Assembly: GCA_035552775.1 (NCBI GenBank)
Contig: DASZKW010000121.1
Coordinates: 1 to 15,503 of the forward strand
DNA: 15,503 bases
Direction of reading: 5' to 3'
Source of the DNA: DASZKW01 sp035552775
Lineage (GTDB): Bacteria > Actinomycetota > Acidimicrobiia > Acidimicrobiales > Palsa-688
Positions 1 through 8,000 of this stretch are shown here, piece after piece. Below the pieces are notes generated by a model. The model had not been told where the DNA came from. It saw only the letters and a program-made list of their open reading frames with translations, and searched no databases. Each line of letters opens with the position of its first letter. Position 1 is the first letter of the stretch. The position numbers and the translations under genes are program-made.

Positions 1-1
1 C

Positions 2-616
2 TGGACGCCCGAGCAGGCCCGGGAGTTCCTGGTCCTCATGGAGGGCGACCGCACCTATCCGCTGTGGGCTTTCCTGATGGGGTCCGGGTTGCGGATCGGG
101 GAGCTGGTGTGGCTCCGGTGGCGCAACGTCGACCTCGACGCCCGAGTTGCCCGGGTGGTCGAGTTCGCCACCTATGTGGGCTACGAAGTGGTGGCGTCGG
201 ACGGCAAGAGCAGGGACGCCGTCCGTACCATCGACCTCGACCGCGGCCTGGTCGGCGTCCTGCGCACGCAGCGCAAGCTCCAAGCCGCCGAACGGCTGGC
301 GGCCGGCGCCTACCAGGAGAGCGACTGCGTGTTCACCCAGCCGGCCGGCGGTCCCTACCACCCGCAGTACCTGTCGCGGACGCTCGGACAGCTGACCTCG
401 GAGCTGGGACTGCCCCGCCTGACCGCCCACGGTCTTCGCCACACCTGCGCCACCCTCATGCTGGCCAACGGCGTGCCCCCCAAGGTGGCCGCCGAGCGGT
501 TGGGTCACGCCGACCCGACACTCTTCACCAACCTGTACAGCCACGTGACGCCCACCATGCAGCGCGAGGCTGCAGACAAGATCGGCATGGCCCTCTTCGG
601 TGCCGGTGGCGGATAG
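2..616 (+). CDS. Tyrosine recombinase/integrase, C-terminal part (5' end outside window)
   Basis: This is the catalytic half of a phage/ICE-type tyrosine recombinase, which cuts and rejoins DNA at attachment sites through a covalent 3'-phosphotyrosine. The frame is open from base 2, so the N-terminal arm- and core-binding domains lie upstream of the window. The active-site set is visible: the first Arg in SGLRIGELVW (codon at 92), HGLRH (His at 428, Arg at 437), LGH (His at 506), and the nucleophile Tyr in NLYSHV (codon at 536). Their order and spacing fit the family, and the protein ends about 26 residues after the Tyr, as usual. With the excisionase-like gene and relaxase downstream, it probably integrates and excises this element. 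Nothing in the visible part looks broken. Confidence 0.9.
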   Translation, partial: WTPEQAREFLVLMEGDRTYPLWAFLMGSGLRIGELVWLRWRNVDLDARVARVVEFATYVGYEVVASDGKSRDAVRTIDLDRGLVGVLRTQRKLQAAERLAAGAYQESDCVFTQPAGGPYHPQYLSRTLGQLTSELGLPRLTAHGLRHTCATLMLANGVPPKVAAERLGHADPTLFTNLYSHVTPTMQREAADKIGMALFGAGGG

Positions 617-667
617 GGCGACACCGGTCGTCGCGCTCACACGCGCCGCGGGACCGCCGGTGCCTGA

Positions 668-686
668 GCCCCTCCAACTCCGGGGC
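668..686 (+). terminator. GC-rich hairpin downstream of the integrase, possible terminator
   Basis: GCCCC (668-672) and GGGGC (682-686) form a 5-bp stem around a 9-base loop, 52 bases after the integrase stop. No T tract follows, so a Rho-independent role is only a guess. Apart from this hairpin and the -10 box at 781, the 617-792 gap shows no RNA gene or ORF that I would support. Confidence 0.22.
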
Positions 687-780
687 GAACCACAACCGGT
701 GCACATGGTCCGCCTGGGGAGCAACACGTTGACTGACGACGACCGGCGGACCAACCCGGGCAAGCCCGAGGGGTCGAACG

Positions 781-786
781 TACGAT
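781..786 (+). promoter_or_regulatory. -10 box of a probable leaderless transcript
   Basis: TACGAT matches the actinobacterial TANNNT -10 consensus and ends six bases before the GTG at 793. A start site 7 bases downstream would fall on the GTG itself. I see no Shine-Dalgarno sequence before that GTG. Both facts suggest a leaderless mRNA, which is common in Actinobacteria. No convincing -35 box lies 16-18 bases upstream; TTGACT at 729-734 is too far away. Confidence 0.45.
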
Positions 787-792
787 GACACC

Positions 793-1035
793 GTGGACGA
801 CCTCGTCGATTACGACCTGCGTTACGACCCCAACGACATCACCACGGACGGCCGGGACACGGTGCGGGTGTCGCGCGCCCTTTGCTCGGTGGACCCCGAG
901 CCGGGCGACGAGGTGTGGGCGGGCGACGAAGAGGAGCCCCGGCTCCATGCGGTGGTCGTGGGGCGTCGTGGTGACCGCGTCGAACTACAGCTCGACTTCG
1001 ACCACCCTGCCTCTGCTGGCGCTGCCGTCATCTGA
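793..1035 (+). CDS. Small acidic protein of unknown function (80 aa)
   Basis: I do not recognise this family. The 80-residue product is strongly acidic in its first two thirds (runs such as DDLVDYDL and GDEEEP), has a single Cys, and shows no membrane segment or signal peptide. The pattern GDEVWAGDEE followed by VVVGRRGDRVELQLDF suggests a small all-beta fold. The GTG start was chosen because a TANNNT -10 box sits just ahead of it, as in leaderless genes. The stop overlaps the stop of the convergent excisionase-like gene by 8 bases (1028-1035). A damaged copy of its last ~20 codons occurs at 10936-11003, next to copies of the xis and relaxase 3' ends, so the gene appears to belong to the same mobile module. 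It could be a regulator of the element or an unrelated passenger. Confidence 0.6.
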   Translation: MDDLVDYDLRYDPNDITTDGRDTVRVSRALCSVDPEPGDEVWAGDEEEPRLHAVVVGRRGDRVELQLDFDHPASAGAAVI

Positions 1036-1282
1036 TCCTCGACGAGCACCGTTTTGGCTCCTGATCAGGCTGCGTCAGGGTGCGAGCATCTGACCGGGGG
1101 TGACGTGCGTCGTCGAGCCAGGCGGCGATGTCAGTCGGGTCGAAGCGGACGAGCCCGCCGACCTTGAGGAAGGGGACTCGTCGCTCGGCGACCAGGCGAC
1201 GGACGTGGCGGATGGTGATGCCAAGTTGGTCGGCGACCTGGTCGATGGTGAGGAGGTGGGGGAGTGGGTCGGTGTTGACCAC
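1028..1282 (-). CDS. Excisionase-family helix-turn-helix DNA-binding protein
   Basis: The 84-residue product starts HLLTIDQVADQLGITIRHVR and continues into RRVPFLKVGGLVRF and DIAAWLDD. This is the usual pattern of the excisionase (Xis) / helix_turn_helix_17 winged-helix family: a MerR-like helix-turn-helix, a short wing with VGGLVRF, then the 'D(I/V)xxWL' helix. In integrative elements such proteins bind near the attachment site and push the integrase toward excision, and some also act as repressors. The GTG at 1282 is preferred to longer in-frame starts because a strong AAAAGGAG lies 6 bases ahead and the conserved domain starts soon after. The gene converges on and overlaps the small gene at 793-1035 and is divergent from the relaxase. 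Its basic C-terminal tail (about residues 60-84) is specific to this protein, and its 3' end is duplicated near 11.0 kb. Confidence 0.82.
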   Translation of the reverse strand: MVNTDPLPHLLTIDQVADQLGITIRHVRRLVAERRVPFLKVGGLVRFDPTDIAAWLDDARHPRSDARTLTQPDQEPKRCSSRIR

Positions 1283-1288
1283 GGGTGT

Positions 1289-1296
1289 CTCCTTTT
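1289..1296 (-). promoter_or_regulatory. Ribosome binding site that sets the xis start
   Basis: On the minus strand AAAAGGAG ends six bases before the GTG at 1282-1280. It is the only strong Shine-Dalgarno sequence in the open frame, which otherwise runs back to 1402, so it fixes the start of the excisionase-like gene. Confidence 0.7.
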
Positions 1297-1363
1297 GTGA
1301 ACCGGTTTTGTCCTGTAGCCCATCTTTGCCGACCGTGAGTGCCGCGTGAGACCACCTTTGGCG

Positions 1364-1426
1364 TCCGTATGAGTCCGTAGCCGTACGGCGGGGTCCCTTC
1401 AAATACGCTTCCGTACGGCTGCGTAC
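1364..1426. repeat. CCGTA repeat cluster upstream of xis, possible Xis/integrase/regulator sites
   Basis: TCCGTA occurs at 1364-1369 and 1374-1379, exactly 10 bases apart. The perfect palindrome CCGTACGG occurs at 1381-1388 and again at 1411-1418, exactly 30 bases apart. A further GCGTAC lies at 1421-1426. Spacing by whole helical turns suggests binding on one DNA face. The cluster sits in the divergent region between xis and the relaxase, 82 bases upstream of the xis start. What binds there is inference: an Xis-type protein, an autoregulator or an integrase arm domain would all fit. Confidence 0.45.
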
Positions 1427-1739
1427 TGTGGTGGACGCATGATCTGCCCGAATATTTTTTTTCGGTGACCGGCTCCGAGTGCCCTCGTGCCAGAACCCTT
1501 ACCGGCCAACCCGCACGTTGTCGACACCGGCCGTCACCGCGCGTCATCGAACCCCCGGCTACTCCACCCCTCGTCGCCGTCCCCAGTCTTACCATCACGC
1601 ATTCATTGACCGTTATTCACCGCTGTTAACCGAACAGAAAACAACTCCTTTACAGTCACATTCTGCTGGTGTAAGACCAAACAGAACCAGAACACGATTG
1701 CAACCTCCGGTTGGTAAAAGGCCGGCGCAGGAGCGGGTG
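1427..1739. other. Intergenic AT-rich island and hairpin ahead of the relaxase; possible promoter/oriT region
   Basis: No gene is supported here. The stretch from about 1590 to 1720 is much more AT-rich than the rest of the window and has no strong coding signal. CAACC (1701-1705) and GGTTG (1709-1713) form a perfect 5-bp hairpin with a 3-base loop, 15 bases before the AGGAG (1729-1733) that serves the relaxase. TTGACC at 1606-1611 could be a -35 box, but no good -10 box is correctly spaced. An origin of transfer next to its relaxase gene is common, and AT-rich DNA with inverted repeats is typical of one. I cannot identify a nic site, so this is a location guess only. Confidence 0.3.
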
Positions 1740-2588
1740 GTGGTGAGATTGGCGTGGATGGCGTTGATGGGTGTCGACTCGGTGGCCTACCACGAGCACA
1801 CCGTCGCCGGCAGGGGCGACGACCCCGTCGCCGCCGCAGCCGCCTATTACGCGTCGCGGGGCGAGACCCCGATGGTCTGGGCCGGCACCGGCCGGGGGCT
1901 GCTGGGGGTGGACGGGGAGGTGGACCTGGGCGACTACGGGGCGGTCTTCGGCGCCGGCGGCGCCCGTCACCCGGTGACCGGTGAGCGTCTGGTCGCCTGC
2001 CGGCGCCCGGGGGTGGAACTGGTGGTGTCACCGTCGAAGTCGGTGGCCGAGCTGGGCGTGATCGGCCGGGCCGAGGACATGCACGCCATCGTCGACTCCG
2101 AACGCGACGCCACCCTCGCCTATCTCGACGCCCTGGTGGCCGAGCGGGGCGGCCGGCGGGGACGGGCCCAGACACCGACGGCGACGGGCGGGCTTACCTG
2201 GGCGACGTCGCGCCATGCCAGCACCCGCTGCGGTGACCCCCAGGTGCACGACCATGTTCTGGTCGCCAACGTGGTGGCCATGGGCGACGCCCGGGGCGGG
2301 TGGAAGGGCCTCGACACCGCTTTGGTGCGAGACCACCTCCACGCCGCGACCGCGGTCGGACGGATGGCGGCGGCGGCCACCGCCGTCGGGCTCGGCTACG
2401 GCATCGAGGCCGACGCCGGCCCGTCGGGGCGCCTCGGGGGCTGGTCGGTCAGCGGCATTCCCGCCGAGGTGTGCGAGCTGCACTCGGCTCGCTCCGCCCA
2501 GATCACCGCCGCGGTCGGGCCCGACGCGTCGTATGCGTCGCGTTCGGTTGCCGCCCGGGCCACCCGTGAGCGCAAGGCGCATGAAGCC
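1740..2588 (+). CDS. MobF/TraA-type conjugative relaxase, N-terminal relaxase domain (frameshifted after 2588)
   Basis: This is the nicking half of a TrwC/TraA-like relaxase, which cuts one strand at oriT, stays covalently bound to the 5' end and leads it into the recipient. The metal-binding triad is clear in HASTRCGDPQVHDH, with His159, His170 and His172 (numbered from 1740). The 11- and 2-residue spacing equals that of TrwC. Candidate nucleophile tyrosines are Tyr17 and the pair Tyr36-Tyr37 in AAYYASRGE. Three GTG codons in a row (1737, 1740, 1743) follow AGGAG at 1729-1733, and I chose 1740 for its 6-base spacing; longer in-frame starts back to 1479 lack any domain. After HEA the homologous frame moves by one base at the CCC run 2587-2589. 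Translation without correction would end at 3239 in a non-homologous Arg/Pro-rich tail. This is either a real inactivating insertion or a sequencing or assembly error. Confidence 0.8.
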
Positions 2589-4857
2589 CGTCGCCGATCT
2601 GATGGCCCGCTGGCGGGGCGAGCTCACCGCCGCCGGGCACCCACCGGCTGCCCTCGCCGCCGCCGTCGATGCCGCCGCCGCCGGCTACCGGGCACCCCAG
2701 GTCGATCTCGACCAGCTGGTCGGCGAGGTCCTCGGGGTGGGTGGCCGCCTGGCGGGGGAGAAGGCCTTTTCCCGCGCCGACGTGGTCGTGGCCGTCGCCC
2801 CCCACCTCCACGGCCTGGCGCTGTCGGCGCTCGACGAGGCGGTCGACGCCGTGTTGGCCCACCCCCAGGCGGTGCGTCTCCCGGTGGTGGCGGGGGCGAG
2901 GGAGCCGGTGTGGGCCGCGGCGTGTGTGCTGGCCGACGAGGAGCGCATCGCCGTGCTCGCCGAGGCTCTCGGCGGCCGCCCCGGCGCGCGGGTGTCGCCC
3001 GAGGCGGCTTGCAATGCGCTCGACGGGGTCGAGGCCGGCCTGGGTGGCCCGCTGACCGCCAGCCAACGCCAAGTGGCCATCGGTCTGCTGACCGCCGGGC
3101 ACAGCCTCGACGTGGTCGTCGGCGTGGCCGGGGCGGGCAAGACCACCACCCTGGCCGCGGTGCGCGCCGGGTTCGAGGCGGCCGGCTACGCCGTGGTCGG
3201 CGCGGCCACCTCCGGGCAGGCCGCCAAGGCGCTGGGTGAGGGTGCGGGGATCGACTCTCGGACCGTCGCGTCGCTCACCTGGCGCCTCGAGCAGGGGGCC
3301 CTGGCGCTCGGGGATCGCCACGTGGTGATCGTCGACGAGGGCGCCATGACCGCCGACGTCGACGTGGCCCGACTGCTCGGCGCGGTGGAGCGGGCCGGGG
3401 CGAGCATGATCGTGGTGGGCGACGACCGCCAACTCGACTCGGTAGGCCCCGGCGGAGCCCTCGGAGCCCTCGCCGCCCGCCACCCCGGCCACCTATGGAC
3501 ACTCGGCGACAACCTCCGCCAGGCCGACCCCGCCGAACGGGTAGCCCTCGGCGAGCTTCGCAACGGTGACGTGGCCGCCGCTGTCGCCTGGTACGCCGTC
3601 AACGACCGGGTCCACCCTGTCGCCGACCGGCGCCAGGCGCTAAACGCCATCGCTAAGGCGTGGGCGGCGGAGACCGCGGCCGGTAAGCGAACGCTGATGT
3701 TGGCCTACCGGCGAGACAACGTCGAAGCGTTGAACCAGACCGCCCGTCGGCTCTGGGACCGGGCCGGGCTGTTGTCGGGTCCGGAGCTGACCGCGCCTGG
3801 GGGGCGCCGCTACCGGGCCGGGGACCAGGTCATCGCGCTCGCCCCCGGACCGCATGGCGCGTGGGTGACCTCCCAGGCCGCCCAGGTCACCGCCGTCGAC
3901 CCCGACACCCGTACCCTCAGCGCGGTGACTCCCCATGGGGAGCAGCTGCGCATGGGCCCAGACGACATCGGCGCCGACCGTCTCGGTTACGGATACGCCA
4001 TCACCGCGCATCGCGTCCAAGGCTCCACCGTCGACGTCGCCCACGTCCTCGACGACGGGGGAGGACGCGAGCTCGCCTATGTGGCCATGAGCCGCGCCCG
4101 CCAGAGCAGCCACGTCTACGTCACCGCCGCCGACCTGCCCGACGCCGCCCAGCGCCTGGCGTGGGCGTGGGACCACCAGCGCCGCCAGCAATGGGTCACC
4201 GACCGGGCCGCCGCCGCCCACCGCCGAGCCGAGCTCATAGCCGAGCGCGACCGGCTCGTGGCGACCGTGCCCCCCGACGTCGCCGGGCGACTGGCCGGGC
4301 TGCGCCGGCATGCCGCCCAGGTCGAACGCGACCACGCCGACCTATATGCAGGAACAGGCCGGTGGGCCGAGGGTCCTGTCGGCGCCGCCCGCCAGGCCCT
4401 CGACCGGGCCCGCCAGGACCATCACCGCGACGCCGTGGCGGCCGGCGACGCCCACCTCGGGCTGCTCGCCCGGCGCCGCGCCCGCCTGAGCGAACGGGCC
4501 AGCGCGGAGGTCCTCGCCCGGGCCGAGGGTGCCTGGCAGGCCACCATCGGACCCCACGCCGACCAACTGGGCGTGGAGAACGAACGCCTGATCCTCCAGA
4601 CCCGTCAACTCGAATCCGCCCAGCAAGCCCGCCAAACGTTCCTCGACGCCAACCCCGAGACCATCAGCCGCATCAGCGAACTCAACCAGGCCATTGGCCG
4701 CCCGGACCCTGGGGGCAGCCACACTCGCCGGGCCATCTACACCGACACCGCGAGCCGGAGAGCCGTCCACGGATCTGCCCGAGACGCGAACCAGGTGGCA
4801 ATCGCCGCCCGGATTATCCCTCTCCCTCAGCAGCGGGGACCCCGAATCAGCATGTGA
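2581..4857 (+). CDS. Relaxase-helicase, RecD-like helicase and C-terminal region (downstream part of the frameshifted gene)
   Basis: This is the continuation of the relaxase one frame over. Removing one C from 2587-2589 reads HEA-VADLMARW without a break and gives a single product of about 1038 residues, a usual size for TraA-like proteins. In that numbering, superfamily 1 helicase motifs follow in order: Walker A GVAGAGKTTTL (Lys467), Walker B VIVDEGAM (Asp532-Glu533), VGDDRQLDSVGPGGAL (motif III-like), TAHRVQGST (about 756-764) and VAMSRAR (781-787). The domain unwinds the plasmid or ICE strand from the nick. The tail after about residue 800 is Arg/Ala-rich and helical, probably coiled coil. 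If the shift is real, an ATG at 2581 could start a separate helicase polypeptide with only a weak AAGG ahead of it. A divergent copy of the last ~187 codons lies at 11076-11633. Confidence 0.85.
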   Translation: MKPVADLMARWRGELTAAGHPPAALAAAVDAAAAGYRAPQVDLDQLVGEVLGVGGRLAGEKAFSRADVVVAVAPHLHGLALSALDEAVDAVLAHPQAVRLPVVAGAREPVWAAACVLADEERIAVLAEALGGRPGARVSPEAACNALDGVEAGLGGPLTASQRQVAIGLLTAGHSLDVVVGVAGAGKTTTLAAVRAGFEAAGYAVVGAATSGQAAKALGEGAGIDSRTVASLTWRLEQGALALGDRHVVIVDEGAMTADVDVARLLGAVERAGASMIVVGDDRQLDSVGPGGALGALAARHPGHLWTLGDNLRQADPAERVALGELRNGDVAAAVAWYAVNDRVHPVADRRQALNAIAKAWAAETAAGKRTLMLAYRRDNVEALNQTARRLWDRAGLLSGPELTAPGGRRYRAGDQVIALAPGPHGAWVTSQAAQVTAVDPDTRTLSAVTPHGEQLRMGPDDIGADRLGYGYAITAHRVQGSTVDVAHVLDDGGGRELAYVAMSRARQSSHVYVTAADLPDAAQRLAWAWDHQRRQQWVTDRAAAAHRRAELIAERDRLVATVPPDVAGRLAGLRRHAAQVERDHADLYAGTGRWAEGPVGAARQALDRARQDHHRDAVAAGDAHLGLLARRRARLSERASAEVLARAEGAWQATIGPHADQLGVENERLILQTRQLESAQQARQTFLDANPETISRISELNQAIGRPDPGGSHTRRAIYTDTASRRAVHGSARDANQVAIAARIIPLPQQRGPRISM

Positions 4858-4910
4858 TCTCATCTGCGGAAGAGGTGGTTCCTTTGGGCGGGCGACTGCC
4901 CTCGCAAGCC

Positions 4911-4960
4911 GAGTATTTTACGTACCCAGTCCGCCGGTAAATGTAAATAACATACATACC
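4911..4960 (+). promoter_or_regulatory. AT-rich candidate promoter of the giant secreted-protein gene
   Basis: A short AT-rich island with TTTACG (4917-4922) and overlapping TAAATG/TGTAAATAA (4938-4950) stands out from GC-rich flanks, 130-180 bases before the gene at 5092. The spacing between the best boxes is 15-18 bases, depending on the choice. No operator is evident. It is the only promoter-like stretch between the relaxase stop and the next start. Confidence 0.3.
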
Positions 4961-4984
4961 GGGTCTCCGGTCTCGGGGCGGCAA

Positions 4985-5084
4985 GTCGCGCACATTTTGG
5001 GCTGCCGCGCTTGTGGGCACCTGGGGTTTTGTGCGACACTCCCGGTTTGTAGCTCCGGTGTCGTATCGGGCGGGTTGGGGGAAG
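4985..5084 (+). promoter_or_regulatory. Structured 5' leader and ribosome binding site of the giant secreted-protein gene
   Basis: The leader can fold in two exclusive ways. GTCGCGCAC (4985-4993) can pair with GTGCGAC (5031-5037) with a 2-base bulge. Alternatively CGACA (5034-5038) plus CCGG (5042-5045) can pair with CCGG (5055-5058) plus TGTCG (5059-5063), a 9-bp stem with a 3-base bulge. The shared bases 5034-5037 make the two stems compete. GGGGGAAG (5077-5084), 7 bases before ATG 5092, is the likely Shine-Dalgarno sequence. I match it to no known riboswitch class; regulation by the leader is inference. Confidence 0.35.
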
Positions 5085-5091
5085 TCACAAC

Positions 5092-8000
5092 ATGTCAGGC
5101 TCTGCTTCGACCAAGGTTAATAAGTCCCGTCCGAATTCGAAGCTGCGATTGGCTGTGGCGTCTGTTTTTTTGTCGACGCTGGGCGCGGGGACGGTCGGGT
5201 TGGCGGCACCGGCGAGCGCGGCGGTGACCACGGTGGTCGGCAGCGCCTATGGGATCTATTCGAGTGTGGGCTTTACCGGCGCTACTCCCACCGTGGTGGG
5301 GCCGACCCCCACGGTGACACTGCCGGCGGGCGGATCTGCCACCCCGCTCACCGCCACGGACACGTCCGAGGCGGTCACGGTGGGACCCGGTCAGCTGTTC
5401 AGCTCCGGTCCCGTCACCGTCACCACCGTGGGGACCGCTGCGTTGGGGTCGGTGACTAGCGGAGCGGACGTGTCGGGTTGCGCGACTACTGACACCACGA
5501 CGGGTTGTGTCACCGGCCAGATCACCGAGAACCCACTCACGGCCACCCACATCGCGGACACCTGCACGGCCAACGGGTCGACACCGAGCGGATCGACGAC
5601 GATCACGGGCGGGACGCTGGCCGACGAGTCCGTGTCCGGCGGCACCCCCTTCAATGTTGCGGTACCGGCCAACCCGACACCCAACCAGACCTTCACGGGC
5701 TTGAACCCGTCGACGAACGCGCCGTACAAGTTCGTGTTCAACGAGCAGATCACCAACGCCGACGGCTCGCTCACCGTCAACGCCGTGCACCAGACCCTCA
5801 ACGCCACCCTGGCCGGCACCCAGATCGTCGGCCAGGTCAACTGCGGTGCCTCAGCGGCAGCGGAGACCGCCCCGGCGATCACCAGCGCCAACACCACCAC
5901 GTTCACCGTGGGCACGGCGGGCAGCTTCACGGTGACCGCCACCGGTTCGCCGACACCGACGCTCACCGAGTCCGGTGCCCTGCCCGGCGGTGTGACATTC
6001 ACCGGTGGGGTGCTATCCGGTACCCCCGCCGCGGGCAGCGCCGGCAGCTACCCGCTGACCTTCACCGCCACCAACGGGGTCGGCAGCCCGGCCACCCAGA
6101 GCTTCACCCTCACCGTCGCTCCGGCCGCGGCGCCGACCATCCTGGTCGCCAACGGCTCGGGGCCGACCGGGTCGGGGGCGGCGACCGTGACCGGGTACCC
6201 GGACCCGCCAGCGGGCTGTGCGGGGACCCCGTCGATCTGTCCGGCCGCGCCGTCGGTGAACATCTCAGGGTCGAACACCACGATCGGCTCGCTGGTGGGC
6301 ATCGCCCAGGACCCTGCCCATGACACCTTTGTCGCCAACTCGAACGCGTCGGCGATCGACGAGTTCGCTCCCGGTGCGAACGCCAATGTGGCCCCCATCG
6401 CCATCCTGGGCGGCGCGGCCACCGGGTTGAACTCCCCACAGGGGATCTTCATCGACCCGGCCGGATCGCATCTGTTCGTGGCCAACTCCTCGACGGTCAC
6501 CGAGTACTCACTGCCGTTCACGGGCTGCACGGGTAGCGCACCGGCCACCTGCAACCAGGCCCCGATCGCGACGTTGTCGGGGTCGGCCACCTTGTTGAAC
6601 AGCCCGTTCGGCGTGAGCGTCGACGCCTCGGGCAACCTGTGGGTCGCAGTGTTGAACAGTGGAACCGGGGCCATGCTCGAGTTTTCCATGCCGTTCGACC
6701 CGACCACCTGCACCGGCACCCCCTCGACTTGTAACACCCCGCCCACGTTGACCCTGGGTGGCACGGGCAGTGGGATCGTCAACCCCGACTACGGGCTGGT
6801 CCACAACAACACGTTGTTCGTGACCAACACCGGCGGACCGCCGGCGACAGTGACCGAGTACGCCCTGCCGTTGAGCGCCAGCACCTGTACCGGAACCGCC
6901 CCGGCCGTGTGCAACACACCCCCGTCGGTCACATTGTCGTCGGTCGCCCAGACCAGCTCTGACGGCTCCGAGCTGGACAACCCGACCGGGATAGCGTTCG
7001 ATCCCTCCGGGAACATGTTCGTCACCAACCAGGCCAGTCCGTCCCCGCCGAGCTCGGTCGTCGAATACTCGCCCGCCCAGTACCAGGTCTCGGGTAACCC
7101 GGTACCGATCGCGACCATCGCTGGCAGCGCCACTGACCTTTACACGCCAGAGTTCATAGTGGTCCAAGCTCCCGCTACTGCCACCCCGCTGTCGGTGACC
7201 ACCACCAGCCCCCTGCCCGCAGCCACCCAGAACGCGGTCTACTCCGACACCCTCGCCGCGACCGGCGGCACGTCGCCGTACACGTGGGCTCTGGCGTCAG
7301 GCTCGACGCTGCCGGCCGGGCTCGCCCTGTCAGCCGCAGGGGTGATCTCGGGCACCCCGACCGTCACAGGCACGTTTACCTTCGGTGTGACCGCGACCGA
7401 CTCGGCCACCCCGGCGGGCACCGCCACCAAGGCGCTGTCGCTCACCGTCAACCCCGCCGTCGCCGCCGCGACCGTGCCGACACTGGTCGTCGGTAACTCG
7501 GTGCAGGGGGCGTCGTCGTTGACCGAGTACCCCGACGGGGCCACCGGCAACGTGGCACCGTCCAACACCATCACCGGGGCCAACACTCAGCTGGGCGCCG
7601 TGAACGGCGTGGCGGTGGACCCCGCCGGGGACATCTTCGTGGCCAGCTTCAAGATCACCGGTGATACCGGGGTGTTCGAGTTCGCCCCCGGCGCCACCGC
7701 CAACGCCACCCCGATTGCGTTCCTGCAGGGCGCGGCGACCAACCTGAACGGACCGCAGGGCATCGCCATCGACGCCTCCGGCGCCCACCTGTTCGTGGTG
7801 AACAGTAACAACGCGGTGACCGAGTACGCCCTGCCGCTCACTCCCGGCCCGACAGCGGACAACGCCGCGCCGATAGCCACCATCTCGGGTGCCGCCACCG
7901 GACTGAACAATCCCTTCGGGATCGGGTTGGACCCCGCCGGGGACATTTTCGTGGCGAACACGGCGTCGGTGACCGAGTACGCGCCCGGCGCCAACGGCAA

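Noticed and set aside
617..792. tRNA gene or attachment-site core next to the integrase
   Set aside because: No cloverleaf or TTCGA-type T-arm is visible on either strand, and no matching direct repeat was found elsewhere in the window.
1449..1465. CCGAA ... TTCGG around a T run, as a terminator
   Set aside because: The T run is in the loop rather than after the stem, and it lies in a divergent region where no gene ends.
1479..1739. Longer N-terminus for the relaxase from GTG/CTG-type starts at 1479
   Set aside because: The extra ~87 residues are Pro/Arg/Thr-rich with no domain, cross the AT-rich island, and the AGGAG at 1729 supports the later GTG.
2503..3492. Long minus-strand open frame (329 codons) across the relaxase-helicase
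   Set aside because: It lies wholly opposite the helicase motifs, is His/Gly/Arg-rich as expected for antisense GC-rich DNA, and matches no family.
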